From an uncultured Candidatus Saccharibacteria bacterium (lineage in GTDB: Bacteria > Patescibacteriota > Saccharimonadia > Saccharimonadales > Saccharimonadaceae), in assembly GCA_937919305.1 (NCBI GenBank), contig CALFQW010000081.1, positions 1 through 6,326 of the forward strand: a stretch of 6,326 nt of DNA, in the 5' to 3' direction. The position numbers were made by a program, and so were the translations under genes. Positions within the stretch are counted from its first letter, which is position 1; each line of letters opens with the position of its first letter. Shown here one piece after another: positions 1 through 5,261 of this stretch. The notes under the pieces are model-generated. The model was not told the origin of the DNA. It worked only from the letters and a program-made list of their open reading frames with translations, and searched no databases.

Positions 1-69
1 AACCTGCGATAACGTTTCCGCTATACACGCTTTCCAAGCGTGCGCCTTCAACCACTCGGCCACCTCTCC
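1..69 (-). tRNA. tRNA-Ser(GGA), 3' end cut by the window edge
   Basis: Read on the minus strand from 69, the sequence folds as a class II tRNA: acceptor 5' strand GGAGAGG (69-63), a D arm closed by GCC/GGC, an anticodon stem CACGC/GCGTG around the loop TTGGAAA, and anticodon GGA at 35-33. The long variable arm pairs ATAGCG with CGTTAT (24-19 and 14-9) around a GAAA loop, as expected for serine tRNAs. The T arm begins with GCAGG TT, and the window then ends. The missing part is the rest of the T arm and the 3' acceptor strand, so whether CCA is encoded cannot be seen. GGA decodes UCC and UCU serine codons. The gene diverges from the HIT gene. Confidence 0.95.
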
Positions 70-80
70 GTACTCGAACT

Positions 81-109
81 ATTCTATCAGTTATACTTGT
101 TCTCATGAA
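81..109 (-). promoter_or_regulatory. Probable promoter of tRNA-Ser
   Basis: On the minus strand a -10-like TAGAAT (86-81) ends 11 bases before the mature tRNA 5' end at 69. Seventeen bases further upstream is TTCATG (109-104), a weak -35 that overlaps the start codon of the HIT gene. The predicted start near 74 would leave a leader of about five bases for RNase P to remove. The -35 is poor, so this rests mainly on the -10 and its position. Confidence 0.4.
92..97 (+). promoter_or_regulatory. -10 box for the HIT-rlmH operon (leaderless layout)
   Basis: TATACT matches the sigma-70 -10 consensus at five of six bases and ends 7 bases before the ATG at 105. That is the usual distance to a transcription start, so the mRNA would begin at or next to the start codon. 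No -35 consensus is seen around 69-75 and no Shine-Dalgarno lies before the ATG. The element sits only 5 bases from the opposing tRNA-Ser -10, so the two promoters share about 35 bases. Confidence 0.45.
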
Positions 110-500
110 TGAACCGAGTATCTTTACCAAGATCATCAACGGCGAGATTCCCTGCCATAGGATCTACGAGGACGAGCTGACGTTCGCCTTCCTCGACATA
201 CACCCTAGATCACCTGGCCACACACTCATAGTTCCCAAGAAGCAAATTGAGTTCGTCTGGGATCTCGACGACGCCACCTACACAGCAGTCATGCATAGCG
301 CCAAGCTTGTTGCAGAGCGTATACGAGAGGTCATACAGCCGGCTTATGTTGGCGAACAAGTCATCGGCATGGATGTACCACATGCCCACGTACAGGTGTT
401 TGGATTTGAAACAGCAGAAGACTATTTCAAACAGATCGACATGACTAACGAGCCCGACCACAAAGCACTGGCAGCAATCGCTGAACGCTTACGGTTCTGA
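105..500 (+). CDS. HIT-family (histidine triad) nucleotide-binding protein
   Basis: A 131-residue cytosolic protein of normal length for a HINT-type HIT protein, a family that hydrolyses or transfers nucleotidyl groups from small nucleoside phosphates. The family opening is clear: SIFTKIINGEIPCHRIYEDE near residues 5-24, then AFLDIHPRSPGHTLIVPKK (28-46). The active-site motif at 92-98 is PHAHVQV. His93 and His95 are present, and His95 aligns with the nucleophile, but the third histidine is Gln97 (codon CAG at 393-395). That HxHxQ pattern is known from GalT and Ap4A phosphorylase branches rather than typical HINT hydrolases. The Cys pair found near the N-terminus of many HIT proteins is absent (SIFT in place of CIFC). 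The substrate is unknown. The ATG has no Shine-Dalgarno; rlmH follows after 3 bases. Confidence 0.93.
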   Translation: MNEPSIFTKIINGEIPCHRIYEDELTFAFLDIHPRSPGHTLIVPKKQIEFVWDLDDATYTAVMHSAKLVAERIREVIQPAYVGEQVIGMDVPHAHVQVFGFETAEDYFKQIDMTNEPDHKALAAIAERLRF

Positions 501-503
501 TCG

Positions 504-956
504 ATGCTACGTGTCATAGCTATCGGCAAAAAGCACGAATCGTGGGTGCATGACGGCATCGAGCGTTATCAAAAGCGGCTCAAAAACCCTTTTGCTATCG
601 AGTGGATACTCTTACCGCACTCATCACGAGAGGGTGTACGGGCCCGTCAGGAAGAATCAGAGCGCATCGCAAAGCGAGTATCCAGTGACGACTTCGTTAT
701 ACTTCTCGACGAAATCGGCAACCATCTCACCTCCCCTGCCCTGTCAAATCTCATACTAGAGCGATCAGCGCTTGTCCAAGTCACCTTCGTCATAGGCGGC
801 GCTTACGGGGTGAGCGACGCGCTCAAGAACCGAGCTGATTTCGTTTGGTCGCTATCCTCCCTCGTATTTCCTCATCAGTTGGTGCGCCTGATCCTCGCAG
901 AGCAACTCTACCGGTCGCAGTCGATAGCAGACAATCACCCCTATCATCACGCATAG
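504..956 (+). CDS. rlmH: 23S rRNA (pseudouridine-1915-N3)-methyltransferase RlmH
   Basis: RlmH is a SPOUT-class, SAM-dependent enzyme that acts as a homodimer on assembled 70S ribosomes. It methylates N3 of pseudouridine 1915 in helix 69 of 23S rRNA. At 150 residues it matches the family (about 155). Visible hallmarks are the N-terminal MLRVIAIGKK strand, LLDEIG (67-72), the SAM-loop FVIGGAYGV (95-103), SLSSLVFPHQLVR (116-128), EQLYR (133-137) and the C-terminal PYHH (146-149) of the trefoil knot. The last residues, HHA, differ slightly from the commoner YHR/K ending, but the key Tyr-His is kept. Its ATG lies 3 bases after the HIT stop with no Shine-Dalgarno, so translation by coupling or re-initiation is likely. 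It probably shares the HIT promoter. No hairpin terminator follows its TAG. Confidence 0.96.
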   Translation: MLRVIAIGKKHESWVHDGIERYQKRLKNPFAIEWILLPHSSREGVRARQEESERIAKRVSSDDFVILLDEIGNHLTSPALSNLILERSALVQVTFVIGGAYGVSDALKNRADFVWSLSSLVFPHQLVRLILAEQLYRSQSIADNHPYHHA

Positions 957-968
957 ATTACAACAGTA

Positions 969-997
969 TTGACATATATAAAAGCTTATGCTAATAT
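969..997 (+). promoter_or_regulatory. Strong promoter of the small exported-protein gene
   Basis: TTGACA (969-974) is a perfect -35. A 17-base spacer leads to TAATAT (992-997), preceded by TG-C (989-991), which makes an extended -10. The predicted start is near 1004, giving a leader of only about 8 bases before the ATG at 1012. It lies 12 bases after the rlmH stop. It shares the word AGTATTGACA and the TGCTA of its -10 region with the promoter at 5173-5201. Confidence 0.85.
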
Positions 998-1004
998 GAG
1001 CTTT
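981..1004. promoter_or_regulatory. Inverted repeat centred on the -10 box, possible operator
   Basis: AAAGCTTAT (981-989) and ATGAGCTTT (996-1004) are inverted copies matching at eight of nine positions, with six bases between them (GCTAAT). The repeat encloses the -10 box and predicted start of the promoter at 969-997, where a dimeric repressor could bind. As RNA it would be a 9-pair hairpin with one G-U, but no T-run follows, so it is not a convincing terminator for rlmH. Confidence 0.4.
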
Positions 1005-1011
1005 GAAAACC

Positions 1012-1377
1012 ATGAAAACAAAAACAGTCAAAACTAGCTGTATCGCCGTCCTCGCACATCTCATGTGCTTCACGCTGTTACTCTCACATCTACACGCGAA
1101 AGATGCTGCGTCACTCGCGAACTCGCATAATGCCTATAGCAAGCTGTCAACCGGGGATATAACCGCAAAAGCCATCGGTGACTTGCACCACCACATCGAC
1201 AAAATGAGCCTCAAACACACAGCAAATGCATCCCCATCGACACAGGCCCGCACCAGACAGCTAGAGCCTGGCTATGAAGACATGGAGCAGCAAACATTCG
1301 GGCAAGAGGTGGCAGACTTCCTGCTGCGACTTCGGATCGTCACGACGATGTTCTACCAGTACGCCCGCGCCGGCTAA
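1012..1377 (+). CDS. Small unrecognised protein with probable signal peptide
   Basis: A 121-residue protein I do not recognise. The first nine residues are Lys/Thr-rich (MKTKTVKTS), followed by a hydrophobic run of about 15 residues (CIAVLAHLMCFTLLL, 10-24) and LHA at 27-29. This looks like a Sec signal peptide cut after Ala29, or a membrane anchor. No lipobox is seen. The rest is polar with a His cluster (DLHHHIDK, 57-64) and an amphipathic, basic C-terminal helix (about 98-118). An in-frame TTG at 1003 would add three residues, but it lies at the predicted transcription start (near 1004), so ATG 1012 is preferred. A near-consensus promoter directly upstream supports a real gene. Its TAA overlaps the valS stop on the opposite strand. 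No function can be assigned. Confidence 0.68.
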   Translation: MKTKTVKTSCIAVLAHLMCFTLLLSHLHAKDAASLANSHNAYSKLSTGDITAKAIGDLHHHIDKMSLKHTANASPSTQARTRQLEPGYEDMEQQTFGQEVADFLLRLRIVTTMFYQYARAG

Positions 1378-3938
1378 CTGTCTATAGATAGTTCTGCGAC
1401 AAGCCTGTCTTCGAGAGATTTTTGATCATCGAGCTGTGACTTCGTCTCGGCGACGAGAGCTTCAGGGGCTTTGTCGACATATGTCTTGTTCGCAAGACGC
1501 TGCTCGAGTGATTCGATACGTGCCCGCGTCTCTACGAGGCGCTTTTCGAGTTTCTCCTGGTGCTCATATAGTGTTTTTTCATCGAGCCGTATCCAGGTAT
1601 GACGGTTTGGCACCGCGAGACGTAGACCCTTCGGCTTATCTACCTTCTGAACAGCCCTCAGTCGAGCAAGGCGTGCGATGAGATCGCTGTGCTGATCGAC
1701 GAGCTCATCAGAATCATACACAAGTGCCTGCTTGCCTCCTGGCAACTCGCTACATACAAACCGCACTTCGCTCACGAGCGCTCGGATGGATTCGAACTGC
1801 TCCGCCGCATCTGCATCAAACTTCACAGCTTTTGGCCACGAAGACTTTATCAAGAGGTTTTTCTCACCCTCAAGTGTCGTCCAGATAGCTTCGGTGACAA
1901 ACGGCGCAAATGGATGTGCGATCGTCAGGCAAGTCTCCAGCACATAGCGCAACATGCGGCCGTCTAGAGACTGTTTTGATGCTTCGAGGTACCAGTCAGC
2001 CACATCATCCCAAATAACGTGATAGACGGTCTCAGACGCGTCTGAGAAGCGATATTCCGCTAGATAGCTGTCTATGGCCTTGCGTGCGGTCTCAAGCCGA
2101 GATATCACCCAGTGATCCGCGATTGTCTGTGGCTTCGGTGTATGAAGTATACGCTTTGAGCTGGAATCATCGCTCTTTTCGAGATGTGGCTCGATATAAC
2201 GAGCGATGTTCCATAGCTTGTTACAGAAGTTACGCCCGGCCACAACACTCGCAGTCGAAAATGCTTGATTTTGTGCTGCGCTACGATTTGCCACGATACC
2301 GAGACGAAGTGCGTCTGATCCGTAAGCACCAACGATCTCCATGGGGTTGATGACGTTCCCCTTGCTCTTGCTCATCTTTTGGTTGTGTTCGTCGTTGACC
2401 ATGCCATGCATATACACATCCTTGAACGGTACCTGACCTGTTCGATACACGCTGAACATGATCATTCGTGACACCCAAGCCCTGAGCAGATCGTTTCCCG
2501 TCTCCATGACGGCACTTGGGAAAAACTTGCTGAGCTTTCCCTGTTCCAGGTAGTCGGTCACGATATATGGCCATTGTCCACTACTGAACCAAGTATCCAG
2601 GGTGTCCTCTTCCCTACGATACGTCTTGCCATCGACCTCGATAGTCGGCTGATCGACACGCGCATCAAATATCCAGTCTTCTGGCTCATCGACATTTTGG
2701 AACGCAGGTATCGGTATGCCCCAGGCCGGCTGACGGGATATATTCCAGTCGCGTAGCTGGGACAGATAATTCACTAGCTCTCTTTTCTTCGTATGAGGGT
2801 AGAACTGTATCTCGTCCTTCTCGAGCGCCTCTATAGCCTTTGCAGCAAGTGGCTCGATCCGTACGAACCATTGTTCCATCATGAGTGGCTGTATGCGCGT
2901 ACCACATTTGTAACAGTGCCCTACCGAGTGAGAATACTCCTCCACATGCCGCACAACACCTTCTGTCTCGAGAGTAGCGAGTAGCTGTTGTCTTGCTTCA
3001 TCTATGCTCATGCCAGCATAGGCCTCAGCTTCGCGCGTCATCTTACCATCACGTCCTATGACTTGTATCGCCGGCAGATTATGCCTACTACCGATCTCGT
3101 TATCGAGAGGATCGTGTGCTGGCGTTACCTTCACTGCTCCTGTGCCGAAGTCCATCGCAACGGCATCGTCGGCGACGATCGGTATCTCGCGCTTGATAAC
3201 AGGTACCAGAACAGACTGCCCTATCAGATGCTTGTAACGCTCGTCCTCAGGGTGAACAGCGATAGCAGTGTCACCGAGCATTGTCTCTGGTCGGGTTGTT
3301 GCAACGATGATCTCCCCTATCGTATCGAGGAGTGGATAAGCGAGTTGCCATATCTTGTCGTGTTGATCCTTATGAACAACTTCGATGTCAGCAAAGCTGG
3401 TCTGGTGCTCTGTGCAGTAATTGACTATACGTTCGCCCCTGTATATCAGCCCTTCATCCCACATTTTTTTGAAAGTATCGTATACAACTTTTATTACCTT
3501 CTTGTCAAGAGTAAAGACGGAATCATCCCAACTCGCGCCGACCCCGAGAGCGCGGAGTTGTAGCTCCATGTCGCCGCGCCGTGCAGCAACATAGTCCCAT
3601 ATGTCGCTATATAACTTTTCACGTGAAAAGTCGAAGCGTGTTTTCCCCTGTTTTTTGAGCTCTTTTTCGTACACAACCCACGTCTCAAAACCTGCATGAT
3701 CGGAGCCCGGTATGAACGCTACATCTTTGCCTTTGAGCCGATGATAACGTGCCAGGATGTCCTTGAGGTTCATATCTAGGGCGTGGCCGATATGGAGGTT
3801 ACCGTTCGCATTTGGCGGTGGCATGACAACACCGTAGGGAACACCTTTGCCAGACGGCTTGAACGCGCCACTACTTTCCCATAGTGCATAGATACTCGGC
3901 TCGTACTGGTCTGGTTCGTATACTTTGGCTAAATTCAT
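1374..3938 (-). CDS. valS: Valyl-tRNA synthetase (class Ia), compact divergent type
   Basis: ValS charges tRNA-Val with valine in the cytosol. The 854-residue length is near the short Thermus-type enzyme. Class I signatures are present: PPPNANGNLHIGH (40-52; HIGH at 49-52) and KMSKS (521-525). The CP1 editing domain shows ATTRPETMLGDTA (213-225) and TPAHDPLD (272-279). TLDTWFSSGQWP (446-457) leads to the second half of the catalytic core. An anticodon-binding helical region (about 600-720) precedes the C-terminal coiled coil typical of ValS (about 785-850). A probable zinc knuckle uses C175, H178, C342 and C345. Variants include GSDHAGFETW (78-87) and TGNDLLRAW (480-488), which differ from the usual GTDHAGIATQ and TGxDIIFFW. 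No Shine-Dalgarno precedes the ATG. It has its own promoter about 97 bases upstream and a foldable leader. Confidence 0.97.
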   Translation of the reverse strand: MNLAKVYEPDQYEPSIYALWESSGAFKPSGKGVPYGVVMPPPNANGNLHIGHALDMNLKDILARYHRLKGKDVAFIPGSDHAGFETWVVYEKELKKQGKTRFDFSREKLYSDIWDYVAARRGDMELQLRALGVGASWDDSVFTLDKKVIKVVYDTFKKMWDEGLIYRGERIVNYCTEHQTSFADIEVVHKDQHDKIWQLAYPLLDTIGEIIVATTRPETMLGDTAIAVHPEDERYKHLIGQSVLVPVIKREIPIVADDAVAMDFGTGAVKVTPAHDPLDNEIGSRHNLPAIQVIGRDGKMTREAEAYAGMSIDEARQQLLATLETEGVVRHVEEYSHSVGHCYKCGTRIQPLMMEQWFVRIEPLAAKAIEALEKDEIQFYPHTKKRELVNYLSQLRDWNISRQPAWGIPIPAFQNVDEPEDWIFDARVDQPTIEVDGKTYRREEDTLDTWFSSGQWPYIVTDYLEQGKLSKFFPSAVMETGNDLLRAWVSRMIMFSVYRTGQVPFKDVYMHGMVNDEHNQKMSKSKGNVINPMEIVGAYGSDALRLGIVANRSAAQNQAFSTASVVAGRNFCNKLWNIARYIEPHLEKSDDSSSKRILHTPKPQTIADHWVISRLETARKAIDSYLAEYRFSDASETVYHVIWDDVADWYLEASKQSLDGRMLRYVLETCLTIAHPFAPFVTEAIWTTLEGEKNLLIKSSWPKAVKFDADAAEQFESIRALVSEVRFVCSELPGGKQALVYDSDELVDQHSDLIARLARLRAVQKVDKPKGLRLAVPNRHTWIRLDEKTLYEHQEKLEKRLVETRARIESLEQRLANKTYVDKAPEALVAETKSQLDDQKSLEDRLVAELSIDS
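1376..1393. repeat. Near-palindrome at the convergent gene ends
   Basis: AACTGTCTATAGATAGTT is an 18-base palindrome with one mismatched symmetric pair. It begins inside the overlapping stop codons of the 1012 gene and valS. As RNA it gives a 7-pair A/U-rich stem with loop UAUA on either strand. It lacks a T-run on both sides, so it could at most be a weak transcription stop or a 3'-end structure. Confidence 0.5.
3614..3631. repeat. 18-base perfect palindrome inside valS
   Basis: ACTTTTCACGTGAAAAGT equals its own reverse complement over all 18 bases. It lies in the N-terminal third of valS, about 310 bases downstream of the start codon. Its central ten bases TTCACGTGAA recur exactly just before the valS start (3947-3956). 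A binding site or a coding coincidence are both possible. Confidence 0.6.
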
Positions 3939-3946
3939 ATGTATCT

Positions 3947-4018
3947 TTCACGTGAACACAACAAAATTTAACAGATCTGCATGGCAGCTTCTCTGAAAAC
4001 CCTCTGTTTACTCACGTG
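3947..4018 (-). promoter_or_regulatory. Foldable leader of valS mRNA
   Basis: Between the valS promoter and its ATG, the minus-strand RNA can close a 10-pair helix between 4018-4009 (CACGUGAGUA) and 3958-3949 (UGUUCACGUG), with two G-U pairs. Stacked directly inside is a 6-pair helix, AACAGA (4008-4003) with UCUGUU (3975-3970). A small CUGC/GCAG hairpin (3987-3984 with 3980-3977) closes the fold. The outer helix ends 10 bases before the start codon. T-box landmarks such as the UGGN antiterminator bulge sequence are not seen, so this is not a recognisable T-box. The fold was worked out by hand and its role is unknown. Confidence 0.4.
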
Positions 4019-4034
4019 TTTGTTTTCATCAGTA

Positions 4035-4043
4035 ATTATAGCA
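4035..4043 (-). promoter_or_regulatory. Extended -10 promoter of valS
   Basis: On the minus strand TGCTATAAT (4043-4035) is a perfect extended -10 element. The region 17 bases upstream (AAATTG) is not a good -35. Transcription would start near 4028, about 46 bases downstream of the end of the tsaD stop codon region, and give a leader of about 90 bases before the valS ATG. The rest of the 148-base tsaD-valS gap holds no gene and no hairpin terminator, so readthrough from tsaD is also possible. Confidence 0.7.
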
Positions 4044-4086
4044 CAAGCAGGGAGGGGCAATTTGTTTGTTAGGAGCTAGGGTTAGG

Positions 4087-5139
4087 TTAAGACCAGGCTG
4101 TCTTGGTCATAGACAAAGAAGGAATGACCTCCCCCGCTCGTGGGTCGGCAGCTGGCATCTTCTGTGCGTAGAAATAGCAGAGGCTCGCTATCATGGCAGC
4201 ATTGTCTGTACAGAGGCTCATAGGTGCGTAGTTGATCTCGAGGGGGAGGCGCTCGCTGAGCTGACGTCGGAGCTCTTGGCTTGCCGCGACGCCCCCTGCG
4301 ATAACAACTGAGGCAGGGGAGTGATCTTGAAACGCCCGCTCAGCCTTATCGACTAGTGTTTCGACAGCGATATTTTGGAAACTTGCAGCTATATCTCGCC
4401 GTAGCTTCTCTGTTACCTTGCCTGGCAGCTGATGAGAAGGGAAGTCGTACCCGACGCCCACCTCTGACTGAACAGTTCGCAAAACGGCTGTCTTCAAGCC
4501 AGAAAATGAAAAATCATACGGATTCTGCATGCGAGCTTTCGGCAGCTTGAAAGCATGCGGATCACCCTCTTCGGCCGCCTGGGCTATAGAAGGGCCGCCA
4601 GGGTAGGGTAGACCGATGATCTTTGCTACCTTGTCGAAGGCTTCACCGACTGCATCGTCTTGCGTTTGACCCAGCAGTTCATAGTCACCATGACCACGAA
4701 AGAGAACGAGTTGTGAATGCCCGCCAGAAACGATGAGAGCAAGCAGGGGGAATCGAGGCGGTTCGTGGTCCTCTATGAGCCAATTTGCGTAGACGTGTCC
4801 TTCGACGTGATGGATAGGGTAGAGAGGCTTGTTACGTAGCAGGGCAATAGTTCGGGCGGTAAGTGAGCCGACGAGTAAACTGCCGACGAGTCCGGGCGCG
4901 TATGTCACGCCGATCGCATCGATACCATCCCAGTCAGTGTTCGCGTCAGCGAGCGCCTTGTCGATCACTGGCAGCACCACCTCGAGATGTGATCGAGCTG
5001 CGACTTCTGGTACAACACCACCGTAGACAGCGTGTATGTCGATCTGACTATGTACGACATTGCTCAGCAGCCGCGTGCCGTCTTCGACGACGGCAGCAGA
5101 AGTCTCATCGCAACTACTTTCTATCCCAAGGATTTTCAT
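4087..5139 (-). CDS. tsaD: tRNA N6-adenosine threonylcarbamoyltransferase TsaD
   Basis: TsaD transfers threonylcarbamoyl from threonylcarbamoyl-AMP (made by TsaC/TsaB-type partners) to A37 of tRNAs that read ANN codons, forming t6A. In bacteria it works with TsaB and TsaE. It has the ASKHA fold. From the ATG at 5139 it is 350 residues, close to the family's 335-350. Hallmarks are GIESSCDETS (5-14), the metal ligands His111 and His115 in HHVEGH, SGGHSQLV (138-145), DDAVGEAFDKVAK (161-173), FSFSGLKTA (210-218), AGGVA (281-285) and CTDNAAMIA (310-318) with the metal-binding Asp312. A TTG at 5157 could add six residues (MYSSGD), but it lies upstream of the likely -10 and the family begins MKILGIE, so ATG 5139 is chosen. 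GGAG lies only 2 bases before the ATG, too close for a good Shine-Dalgarno. Confidence 0.97.
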   Translation of the reverse strand: MKILGIESSCDETSAAVVEDGTRLLSNVVHSQIDIHAVYGGVVPEVAARSHLEVVLPVIDKALADANTDWDGIDAIGVTYAPGLVGSLLVGSLTARTIALLRNKPLYPIHHVEGHVYANWLIEDHEPPRFPLLALIVSGGHSQLVLFRGHGDYELLGQTQDDAVGEAFDKVAKIIGLPYPGGPSIAQAAEEGDPHAFKLPKARMQNPYDFSFSGLKTAVLRTVQSEVGVGYDFPSHQLPGKVTEKLRRDIAASFQNIAVETLVDKAERAFQDHSPASVVIAGGVAASQELRRQLSERLPLEINYAPMSLCTDNAAMIASLCYFYAQKMPAADPRAGEVIPSLSMTKTAWS

Positions 5140-5148
5140 ATCTCCACT

Positions 5149-5178
5149 ACTATACAACAGATTGGGGTAGTATTGACA
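5149..5178 (-). promoter_or_regulatory. Probable promoter of tsaD (near-leaderless)
   Basis: On the minus strand TATAGT (5154-5149) ends 9 bases before the tsaD ATG. TTGTCA (5179-5174 region, overlapping the opposing -35 TTGACA) lies about 19 bases upstream. A start near 5142 would leave almost no leader. Alternative AT-rich -10 words (for example TATTAT at 5202-5197) would give a longer leader, so the assignment is tentative. The site is interleaved with the divergent promoter at 5173-5201. Confidence 0.4.
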
Positions 5179-5201
5179 ATATATACATAATTTGCTATAA
5201 T
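5173..5201 (+). promoter_or_regulatory. Perfect-consensus promoter of the 166-residue gene
   Basis: TTGACA (5173-5178), a 17-base spacer and TATAAT (5196-5201) match the sigma-70 consensus at all twelve bases. TG-C directly before the -10 (5193-5195) adds an extended -10. The start is predicted near 5208, which gives a leader of about 54 bases. This is the strongest promoter in the window. Confidence 0.92.
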
Positions 5202-5218
5202 ATCAGTATCCAATCCCT

Positions 5219-5255
5219 GTTCCGTTTCCCGGACGGGACGGACGTACACTAGGAG
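5219..5255 (+). promoter_or_regulatory. Leader hairpin and Shine-Dalgarno of the 166-residue gene
   Basis: GTTCCGT (5219-5225) pairs with ACGGGAC (5233-5239), including one G-U, around a seven-base loop. An alternative pairing of TCCGT (5221-5225) with ACGGA (5238-5242) is mutually exclusive with it. Twelve bases (5240-5251) lie between the first hairpin and the end of A5251, where AGGAG (5251-5255) begins, 6 bases before the ATG. This is the only well-placed Shine-Dalgarno in the window. The hairpin could tune translation or protect the mRNA 5' end. Confidence 0.6.
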
Positions 5256-5261
5256 TTCCAG

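Noticed and set aside
1003..1011. TTG start three codons upstream of ATG 1012
   Set aside because: The predicted transcription start lies at about 1004, so the TTG would be at or before the 5' end of the mRNA; the ATG fits better.
1336..1349. ATCGTCACGACGAT inverted repeat as a terminator for valS or the 1012 gene
   Set aside because: The stem is short with a loop too small to close fully, no T-run follows on either strand, and it lies in coding sequence.
2988..3563. A 191-codon open frame on the plus strand opposite valS
   Set aside because: It lies wholly antisense to the well-supported valS. The composition looks like a reverse-frame shadow, it has no promoter or Shine-Dalgarno, and the protein has no recognisable motif.
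3939..4086. T-box riboswitch before valS
   Set aside because: I could not find the conserved T-box antiterminator sequence, a specifier loop arrangement or a terminator with a T-run. Only generic helices are visible.
4068..4090. TTAGG words reminiscent of telomere repeats near the tsaD stop
   Set aside because: There are only two to three imperfect copies over about 20 bases, with no array; coincidence is the simplest reading.
4863..5252. A 129-codon plus-strand frame opposite the tsaD N-terminus
   Set aside because: It is antisense to conserved tsaD motifs, is Arg-rich in the way reverse frames often are, and reads through the consensus promoter.
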